The notes under the pieces are model-generated. The model ran no database searches and was not told the DNA's origin. It saw only the letters and a list, made by a program, of their open reading frames with translations. The translations under genes and the position numbers were made by a program. A DNA stretch of 64,000 nucleotides from Methylobacterium marchantiae (GTDB lineage: Bacteria > Pseudomonadota > Alphaproteobacteria > Rhizobiales > Beijerinckiaceae): the NCBI RefSeq assembly GCF_022179405.1, contig NZ_BPQT01000018.1:54659-118658 (forward strand), read 5' to 3'. Positions within the stretch are counted from its first letter, which is position 1, and the number at the start of each line of letters is the position of its first letter. Shown in pieces: positions 57,540 to 64,000 of this stretch.

Positions 57540-59857
57540 GACGTCATCTCCGCGATTGGGGGCGCCGTCGGTGCGGCAGCCTTCTCAGTCTGTGCAGAGG
57601 GGCGACCCTCCGGCGTCTTTTCCTGGGTATCGAGGGGCACGCGCATCCGCACGCGTCCGCCCCTGCCCTCGGGATTGTCGTTCAGTTCGATGCCGCCGCC
57701 ATGCTCTTCGAGTACCTTGCTGACGATGGCGAGCCCTAGGCCGGTACCACCCTCGCGCGTGGTCATATAGGGCTCCAGCAGCCGCTGACGCCCCTCAGTC
57801 GGAAAGCCTTTGCCGTTATCGGTGATCTCGATCACCGCGAAGCCACCCTCGACGAGAAGACGCAGATCGACCCTCCCCTTGCCGAGCTCAGCTTCCGGCA
57901 CGGCAGAAACGGCCTCAACGGCATTCTTGAGGATGTTGGTGATTGCTTGCGACAGGAGCCTGATGTCGAAGGCGGCATGGAGCCGGTCCTGCCCAGCTTC
58001 CGTGTAGCCGAAATCCATGTCCGGATGTGCCACTCGCATCATGAAAAGGTTCTGCTTAGCGATCTCGCTCAGATCGTTCCGGGCAATGGCGGGTTTCGGC
58101 ATCCGTGCGAAGGATGAGAACTCATCGACCATGCGCTTGATCTCGTCCACTTGGCGCACGATCGTCGCAGTGCATTGGTCGAACACCTCTTTGTCGGTGG
58201 TGATGACCTTGCCGTACTTGCGCCGGATGCGTTCAGCCGAGAGTTGGATCGGGGTCAGCGGGTTCTTGATCTCGTGGGCGATGCGGCGGGCGACGTCAGC
58301 CCAAGCCGAGGTCCGCTGTGCCGAGACGAGGTCGGTGATGTCGTCGAGGGTCACGACGAAGCCGCGGGCTCCGCCTTGGGCTTGCTCGCTGGTGACGCGT
58401 ACGGTCACGGTCCTTTCGCGTCCGTCGCGGGTCAGTTGGATCTGTTGCTGCAGGGCGCGCAGGCGCCCCTCGCCACCCTCGGGCAGGATGGCCTGGAGCT
58501 CGGGCACGGCCTGGACCAGCGGCCTGCCAACGATGGCATCCGCCGTGAGGCCCAGGGTTCGCTCCACCGAGGGGTTGGCGATGGTGACGATGCCCGCAGA
58601 ATCCACCCCGAGAACGCCCGGAGAGACCCCAGCGAGGACGGCCTCCGTGAACCGACGGCGGCGGTCGATGAGGTCGCTCGCCGCCGTCAGTCCGTCGTGC
58701 TGCCGGCGCAGCTCCTGGGTCATCTTGTTGAAGCTCTCGCCGAGATGGGCAAGGTCACCGTCGCTCTTCCGTGCCGGGACCTGAGCGTAAAAATTACCCG
58801 ATGCGACCTGATCCGCGGCGTTGATCAAGCGGCGGATCGGCGCCACGAACCGGTTGGCGAAGTTGAGCCCGAACCAGACCGCCGAGAGCAACGCTATCAG
58901 TGCAATCAGTACGAAGACCGAAGCGAAGCTGATCTGGATCGAGCGCTTCAGCGAATCGTAGGTCAGGTACTCCGCCGCCGCCGCCCGCGACACGCCGGGG
59001 AAGTCGACGGCGAGCTGGCTCACCTCACGCTGGACCAGAAGGACGGCGCCGTCATAGGCGGGCATTCGCAGGAGAGCGGCGAAGATGCGCCCTTCGCTCG
59101 GCCGAAGGCAGATCGTGTCGTTGGATTTTGCTGCTTCCTCGAAGGCTGCTGCCGAAGGAAGCCGGCGTTCCTTCAGGACATCGATCTTGGCTCGAGCCAC
59201 AAGCTCGTTGGGGCCTCGCATGATCTCGGCAACGGGCAGGCCGAGCGCAGTCGCGCGGGCGGTGAGGAAATTCTCGAACCATTCCCGGTTCACATCGAAA
59301 TTCGGTCGCGCCCGCGTCAGGTCATCGGTGAGGATACGGATCTCGCGGGCCAGAGACTGGCATTGGTTCTCTTGGTAGGCATCGGCCACCTCAACGGATT
59401 TCAGCACGACGTCGCGGACCCGGTCGGTGAAGCCCAGCGACAAGCCTCGATCGATCGTCACCGCCGCGACGACTGCGAGAAGGACGGTGGGCAGGATCGC
59501 GATGAGGCTGAAAAGGCCGACGATGCGGGTATGCAGGCGTGCCACCGCTGCATTGGCCCGGCGCGCATGAAGGAAGACCCGTGCCTCCCAGGCGATGATG
59601 ACGAACAGGCCGAGAACCAGGAAGACGTTGATGCCGAGCAGTGTCAGGCCGATCGTCGGCGTTGGCGTCACCCGAATCACGCCCGCGAGGATCAGGAAGG
59701 TCGCGATGGCCGAGACGAGGGCCGTGCTGACGACGAGCGCGCCGATCCAGCCGGGCCCGCGGGGAGCGGGGCGGGTGGGGGACATCTCGGGCTCGCCATG
59801 CGCGAAGGACTCGTCCCCCGCGGCTGTCGATTTCTTGGAACGTCGAAGCCACGCCAT
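57536..59857 (-). CDS. ntrY: Sensor histidine kinase NtrY
   Basis: About 773 residues. Three or four membrane helices occur before residue 150, with a large periplasmic domain (about 145-320), another helix near 330, HAMP (about 350-400), PAS (405-510), the phospho-His in RRIAHEIKNPLTPIQ near 545 and the ATPase N and G boxes (NILKNAVEAV, ITDNGKGFP, GGTGLGLAIV). It phosphorylates NtrX. The start is not clear: GTG 59875 and ATG 59857 both lack ribosome sites. ntrBC, often upstream in the same cluster, is absent here. Confidence 0.95.
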   Translation of the reverse strand: MAWLRRSKKSTAAGDESFAHGEPEMSPTRPAPRGPGWIGALVVSTALVSAIATFLILAGVIRVTPTPTIGLTLLGINVFLVLGLFVIIAWEARVFLHARRANAAVARLHTRIVGLFSLIAILPTVLLAVVAAVTIDRGLSLGFTDRVRDVVLKSVEVADAYQENQCQSLAREIRILTDDLTRARPNFDVNREWFENFLTARATALGLPVAEIMRGPNELVARAKIDVLKERRLPSAAAFEEAAKSNDTICLRPSEGRIFAALLRMPAYDGAVLLVQREVSQLAVDFPGVSRAAAAEYLTYDSLKRSIQISFASVFVLIALIALLSAVWFGLNFANRFVAPIRRLINAADQVASGNFYAQVPARKSDGDLAHLGESFNKMTQELRRQHDGLTAASDLIDRRRRFTEAVLAGVSPGVLGVDSAGIVTIANPSVERTLGLTADAIVGRPLVQAVPELQAILPEGGEGRLRALQQQIQLTRDGRERTVTVRVTSEQAQGGARGFVVTLDDITDLVSAQRTSAWADVARRIAHEIKNPLTPIQLSAERIRRKYGKVITTDKEVFDQCTATIVRQVDEIKRMVDEFSSFARMPKPAIARNDLSEIAKQNLFMMRVAHPDMDFGYTEAGQDRLHAAFDIRLLSQAITNILKNAVEAVSAVPEAELGKGRVDLRLLVEGGFAVIEITDNGKGFPTEGRQRLLEPYMTTREGGTGLGLAIVSKVLEEHGGGIELNDNPEGRGGRVRMRVPLDTQEKTPEGRPSAQTEKAAAPTAPPIAEMTS

Positions 59858-60262
59858 GGCCTGATGCGTCGCCACAACAGTGTGGCGAAATTAATACGAA
59901 TCGGCTTGTGCGGCTACGTGACAACTATGGCGAGGGTGATGCCGACACTCTGCTACGCTGTAAGAAAAGACATTTAAGACAATGGGTTGAGTTAGTTTTA
60001 GCAGTTGATCGGCGTCCTTCTGGATTCCTTTCTCACGGCGGCTGCGCGCGCGATTTTTCTCCGTTTCACCGCCGCATAGGCGGGATCGTTCTGAAGACAT
60101 GCCATGATCGAATACGCTGGTTCGGCCGGCTGTCACGCCCATGCTGCGTGAACAGCGCCGTCGGCAATCGCTAACGACGGTCGTGCCACAATGCCCGAGA
60201 CCTAACGTAGGTTTCCTGTGCTGTCCCCATACAGTCCAGAACCGATGTGCCAGGAGCCCGCT
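59858..60262. other. Divergent promoter region of ntrY and the acyltransferase, no gene seen
   Basis: About 400 bp between the leftward ntrY and the rightward acyltransferase. A clearly AT-rich patch lies at about 59890-60005, with TTAAT and TTTAAG elements that could be promoters. No frame has convincing codon use. Confidence 0.55.
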
Positions 60263-61333
60263 TTGAACGCATCAGGCGATTCCGACCGAGACGTCCGCCG
60301 AGGTAGCAATTTTGGTATCCTGCGCTTGCTCTTTGCCGCCTTGGTCGTGGTTTCTCACTCTCCGGAGTTGATCGACGGCAACCGCTCGCGCGAGCTCCTG
60401 ACCCGCCTCTTCGGAACACTTTCGTTTGGAGAACTAGCCGTCGACGGATTCTTTCTGATCAGCGGCTATCTGATCCTGAAGAGCTATCGGAACGCCGCGT
60501 CGGTCTGGGACTATCTGGCGAAGCGCGTCCTGCGGATCTATCCCGGTTTCATCGCGGCCTCTTTGGTGGCGATCCTCCTCGTGGCGCCGATATCGGGCGG
60601 TCATCTCGCGTCGGTCTCGCCGTTCGCGGCCATGATAGACATGGTCACGCTCACGCCGCCGAAGGTGCCGTGCTCCTTCGAAGGAATTCCGGGGGCGGAG
60701 CTGAACGGCGCCATGTGGACGGTCCGCTACGAGTTTCGGTGCTACCTCTTGGTGATCCTGTTAGGCGGTTTGGCATCTCGCGCGAACCGGAGAGGATACG
60801 CCATGCTGCTGGCGTGCCTCACGGCGCTCTATCTTTTGCGCCCCGGCATGCAGGAAATTCAGCGCGGCGGCCCGCTCTTCCTGCTGATGGCCGATATGGC
60901 TCGCTTCGCATTCGTCTTCTTCATCGGCGGAGCATTCTACGTCTGGCGAGATCGGATCGCCTATCATCGCCTTGGCGCATTGATGGCGGGCGGCGCCCTC
61001 ATCCCACTTCTATTCGTCGCTCCACTGGCCGAAGCAGGATTGGCGACCTTCGGTGGCTACCTGATCTTCTGGTACGCCTTCGCATGCCCGACCAGCAGCC
61101 TCAGCCGTATGACGGATCATACCGATCCGTCATACGGCTTGTATCTCTACGCATGGCCGATCCAGAGCCTGATCGTCGCCAGCGTTCCGGGCATCGCACC
61201 ATGGGTCGTCACGGCAGCAACCTTGCCTCTCGGACTTATGCTTGGGGTGCTAAGTTGGCGCCTCATCGAGAAGCCGGCGCTTCGCCACAAAGACATCTTC
61301 CTGACGTTGACAGGCAAGACGGCCACACCCTGA
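60263..61333 (+). CDS. Membrane acyltransferase, family 3
   Basis: An integral-membrane acyltransferase (about 356 residues) that O-acylates a sugar or lipid-linked substrate. The catalytic His is in VVVSHSPEL, and LRLLFAALVVVSHSPE marks the family start. About ten hydrophobic helices follow, with Arg motif KRVLRIYPGF near 105. The frame is open to a GTG at 60218 and an ATG at 60245, but the TTG at 60263 has an AGGAG ribosome site six bases upstream and is chosen. It lies between ntrY and the gamma-glutamyltransferase without close coupling. Confidence 0.85.
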   Translation: MNASGDSDRDVRRGSNFGILRLLFAALVVVSHSPELIDGNRSRELLTRLFGTLSFGELAVDGFFLISGYLILKSYRNAASVWDYLAKRVLRIYPGFIAASLVAILLVAPISGGHLASVSPFAAMIDMVTLTPPKVPCSFEGIPGAELNGAMWTVRYEFRCYLLVILLGGLASRANRRGYAMLLACLTALYLLRPGMQEIQRGGPLFLLMADMARFAFVFFIGGAFYVWRDRIAYHRLGALMAGGALIPLLFVAPLAEAGLATFGGYLIFWYAFACPTSSLSRMTDHTDPSYGLYLYAWPIQSLIVASVPGIAPWVVTAATLPLGLMLGVLSWRLIEKPALRHKDIFLTLTGKTATP

Positions 61334-61447
61334 TCGTTGGCGAGGCCGGTAAAGCGCACAGATCATGCTCGCCGAGACGAGCACGTTCTGTGTCTGCTGT
61401 CCAAAAAATAAATTATCCTATCGCCTGTCCCTCAATCCGAGACCTCG

Positions 61448-63046
61448 ATGCCCGAAACCCACGTCTATTCCTCCGCCGCTGTCGCCGCGCCCCATAACCT
61501 CGCCGCTGGCGCGGGACAGATCGTGCTGGCCCAGGGCGGCAATGCCATCGAAGCGATGGTGGCGATGGCAGCGACCATCGCCGTCGTCTACCCGCATATG
61601 AACGGGATCGGTGGAGATGGGTTCTGGCTGGTGCGCGAACCGGGTGGCCGCGTGCGCGGGATCGAGGCCTGCGGCCCGGCTGGTAGCCTTGCCACGGCGA
61701 GCCGCTACCGGAGCAAGGGCTATGAGACGATTCCCTCTCGCGGCCCCGATGCTGCGCTCACCGTGGCCGGCGCTATCGGCGGATGGCGGCTTGCCCTCGA
61801 TCTCGCTACCGCGCTCGGCGGCCGGCTCCCCCTCGATACCTTGCTGGCTGATGCCATCCGCCACGCGCGCCAGGGCTGCGCGGTGTCGCCTTCGGAGGCA
61901 CGCTACGTCCCTAAAGAAATCGACACCCTTCACGATCAGCCCGGATTTGCCCAGACCTTCCTCAATGAGGGCAAGCCGTTCGCGGCGGGCGCCATGCGCC
62001 GCCTGCCGGCCCTTGCCGATACGCTCGAACAGCTTGCCCATGCCGGACTCGACGATTTTTACCGGGGCGACCTCGGCCGTGAGATCGCCGCCGACCTCGA
62101 TCGCCTCGGTTCTCCGGTGACGCGGGCCGACTTGGAAGCCTATGTACCGCGCGAGCGGAAGGCCCTGTCTCTGCGCCGTCGCGACGCGACCCTCTACAAC
62201 TTCCCACCGCCGACTCAGGGGCTCGCCGCGCTCGTCATCCTCGGCATCGTCGATCGGCTGAACGTCTCGCGGCGCGAGAGCACGGCGCAGTATCATGGGC
62301 TGATCGAGGCGACGAAGCGCGCCTTCGCCATCCGCGACCGCACCGTGACCGATTACGACCGCCTCGATGTCGATCCGGCGAGCTTCCTGACGACGCACAG
62401 CCTCGATCGCGAGGCGGCGCAGATCGACATGCGCCGCGCCGCGACCGTTCCCCTGCACGGACCCGGCGACGGCGACACCGTCTGGATGGGTGCAATCGAC
62501 AAGAACGGGCTCGCAGTCTCATACATCCAGTCGATCTACTGGGAATACGGTTCCGGCGTGGTGCTCCCGAAGACCGGCATCCACTGGCAGAACCGAGGAA
62601 CTTCGTTCTCCCTCGACAAGAGCGCGGTGAATCCGCTCGAGCCGGGGCGCCGCCCGTTCCACACCCTGATCCCAGGATTGGCCGCCTTCGACGATGGGCG
62701 GGTGATGTCCTACGGTAGCATGGGGGGGGACGGGCAGCCGCAATTCCAGGCCCAGATCTTTACCCGCTACGCCGATTACGGGATGAGCCCTGCGGACGCA
62801 GTCGATGCGCCACGCCTGCTCTACGGACGCACATGGGGCGCGGAATCCTTGAGCGTGAAGGTCGAGGATCGCTTCGATCCGGCCTGCATCGCCGAGCTGC
62901 GCTCCATGGGCCATGAGATCGAGGAACTCGGCGGCTCCTACATCGATTCGCTCGGCCATGCCGGCATGCTGATCCGTCACCCGGGCAATGGCCGGATCGA
63001 CGCGGTCCATGATCCGCGCTCGGATGGCGGTTCTTCCGGCCTGTGA
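61448..63046 (+). CDS. Gamma-glutamyltransferase-type Ntn hydrolase
   Basis: 532 residues. The enzyme self-cleaves before a nucleophile threonine, here T344 in GDGDTVWMGAIDKNGL. The large subunit has NGIGGDGFWLV, and the small subunit GSMGGDGQPQ near the oxyanion hole. Family members transfer or hydrolyse gamma-glutamyl groups (glutathione, gamma-glutamyl amides) or cephalosporin acyl groups. No signal peptide is seen, so unlike many GGTs it may be cytoplasmic. The stop is 36 bp before a methyltransferase gene. Confidence 0.9.
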   Translation: MPETHVYSSAAVAAPHNLAAGAGQIVLAQGGNAIEAMVAMAATIAVVYPHMNGIGGDGFWLVREPGGRVRGIEACGPAGSLATASRYRSKGYETIPSRGPDAALTVAGAIGGWRLALDLATALGGRLPLDTLLADAIRHARQGCAVSPSEARYVPKEIDTLHDQPGFAQTFLNEGKPFAAGAMRRLPALADTLEQLAHAGLDDFYRGDLGREIAADLDRLGSPVTRADLEAYVPRERKALSLRRRDATLYNFPPPTQGLAALVILGIVDRLNVSRRESTAQYHGLIEATKRAFAIRDRTVTDYDRLDVDPASFLTTHSLDREAAQIDMRRAATVPLHGPGDGDTVWMGAIDKNGLAVSYIQSIYWEYGSGVVLPKTGIHWQNRGTSFSLDKSAVNPLEPGRRPFHTLIPGLAAFDDGRVMSYGSMGGDGQPQFQAQIFTRYADYGMSPADAVDAPRLLYGRTWGAESLSVKVEDRFDPACIAELRSMGHEIEELGGSYIDSLGHAGMLIRHPGNGRIDAVHDPRSDGGSSGL

Positions 63047-63082
63047 GACGCCTGCCTCTCTTGATCGCAATGGAGGTGCCGA

Positions 63083-63973
63083 ATGGACGGGAACATCGCA
63101 ATGATAGATGGCGTCATCACCCAGCGCGAGTACTGGAACGGCGAGGTCGGGGCGCGCTGGGCCCGCAACCAGCGCAGGATCGACGCGGTCTTCGCACCTC
63201 TCACAGCCGCCCTGTTCGATGAGGCGCGTCTTCGCGTCGATAGTTCTCTTCTCGATATCGGCTGCGGTGCCGGCGATTGCGCCATCATCGCCGCGCGCCG
63301 GCTCGGCGCCAGAGGGCGTGTGGTAGCGGTCGACCTCTCGGCTCCCCTGCTCGCCGTCGCCCGCGAGCGGGCCGAGATCGAAGCACTGGCCGGAGCGTCG
63401 ATCACGTTCATCGAGGCGGATGCACAGAGCCACGATTTAGGTAGTTCCCTGTTCGAGCACGCGATCTCGCGTTTCGGGGTCATGTTCTTCGAGGCTTCCG
63501 GCGCTGCCTTCGCCAACATCCGTAAAGCTCTCGTGCCGGGCGGGCGCCTGACTTTCCTGTGCTGGCGGCGGATCGAAGACAATCCCTGGATCGCGGTGCC
63601 GAGGCACGTCGTCCTGCCCTTGGTGCCCGCGCTAGAGCCGGCTCTGCCGGATGCGCCCGGGCCGTTCCGGTTCGCCGAGGCCGAGAGCATTGGTGCAATC
63701 CTGGCGCAAGCCGGATTCCTCGACATCACCGTCGAGGCGATCGACCGGCCACTCACCTTGGCGAGATCTGGAAACGGGACGAGCTACGAAGCCGCGGAGG
63801 CCGCTGCTGATTTTGCCATTGAGCTCGGACCCGTCTCCCGGCTCTTGCGTGATCAGCCCGCTTCGATCCGTTCTATGGCCCAGAAGCGTGTTGCGGATGA
63901 GTTCGCAGACCGTGCTCTCTCCGGCGCCGTCACGCTGGCTGCCGGATGCTGGCTCGTCTCGGCCATGCGCTGA
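63083..63973 (+). CDS. SAM-dependent methyltransferase
   Basis: A 296-residue class I methyltransferase. The SAM-binding motif is LLDIGCGAGDCA at about 56-67, then VVAVDLSAPLLAVARERAE and the loop FIEADAQSHDL. FGVMFF and LVPGGRLTFLCWR follow the usual layout. The substrate is unknown. It starts 36 bp after the gamma-glutamyltransferase gene, probably in the same operon. The window ends 27 bases after its stop. Confidence 0.88.
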   Translation: MDGNIAMIDGVITQREYWNGEVGARWARNQRRIDAVFAPLTAALFDEARLRVDSSLLDIGCGAGDCAIIAARRLGARGRVVAVDLSAPLLAVARERAEIEALAGASITFIEADAQSHDLGSSLFEHAISRFGVMFFEASGAAFANIRKALVPGGRLTFLCWRRIEDNPWIAVPRHVVLPLVPALEPALPDAPGPFRFAEAESIGAILAQAGFLDITVEAIDRPLTLARSGNGTSYEAAEAAADFAIELGPVSRLLRDQPASIRSMAQKRVADEFADRALSGAVTLAAGCWLVSAMR

Positions 63974-64000
63974 ATACGCCTAGGTGTGAGCTTTCAGGAG

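Noticed and set aside
58151-59977. 608-codon + strand frame opposite ntrY
   Set aside because: Antisense shadow of ntrY; Asp/Arg-rich without domains.

Overview
This window looks like chromosomal DNA of a high-GC alphaproteobacterium of the order Hyphomicrobiales, most likely a Methylobacterium or Methylorubrum relative. The order-level reading rests on alphaproteobacterial gene families: TrcR (DUF1013), DUF4170, NtrY/NtrX beside hfq-hflX, an HWE-type histidine kinase, and a soluble PAS chemoreceptor. The genus is an inference from the general look of the proteins; nothing here, such as methanol oxidation genes, proves it. There are about 54 protein genes, one tRNA, and no rRNA, CRISPR array, prophage or insertion sequence that I can see.

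Left part (1-9110): a purine-scavenging module. A truncated cysteine hydrolase and a GntR/FCD regulator face left. A Tsx-like outer-membrane channel, an 8-oxoguanine-deaminase-type amidohydrolase and a complete BMP-family nucleoside/purine ABC importer (ATPase, two permeases, binding lipoprotein or periplasmic protein) face right. Together they suggest uptake of purines through the outer membrane, high-affinity import, and deamination.

9336-12016: a compact three-gene operon behind a very long, near-perfect inverted repeat. It encodes an NrtR-type Nudix regulator with a ruined catalytic box, an SPFH/band-7 protein without a membrane anchor, and a diverged NAD-kinase-like protein. This is the most interesting unit in the window: it looks like an NAD(P)-linked stress or signalling module of unknown purpose.

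12017-23755: housekeeping genes, nearly all leftward: an elongator-type tRNA-Met(CAT), trpB, trpF, a LapA-domain protein, ihfB, sppA, rpsA, an unrecognised protein, trcR, prs, a DUF4170 protein and xseA.

23810-36285: mixed metabolism: purD, glk, otsB, a DUF427 protein, a serine beta-lactamase-like hydrolase, a DUF2147 protein, a four-cysteine small protein, an exported MsrB/MsrA pair behind two mutually exclusive hairpins, a small conserved-looking protein, gyrB and a metallo-beta-lactamase-fold hydrolase.

36668-64000: ubiB, a class A penicillin-binding protein with an unusual N-terminal region and an exported partner, a small lipoprotein, a Crp/Fnr regulator, a triple-PAS/GAF HWE kinase, a two-PAS soluble chemoreceptor, uvrA, an outer-membrane channel, a fasciclin protein, hflX, hfq, ntrX, ntrY, an acyltransferase, a gamma-glutamyltransferase and a methyltransferase. 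Many very long open frames run antisense to real genes; they are high-GC artefacts and are not annotated.
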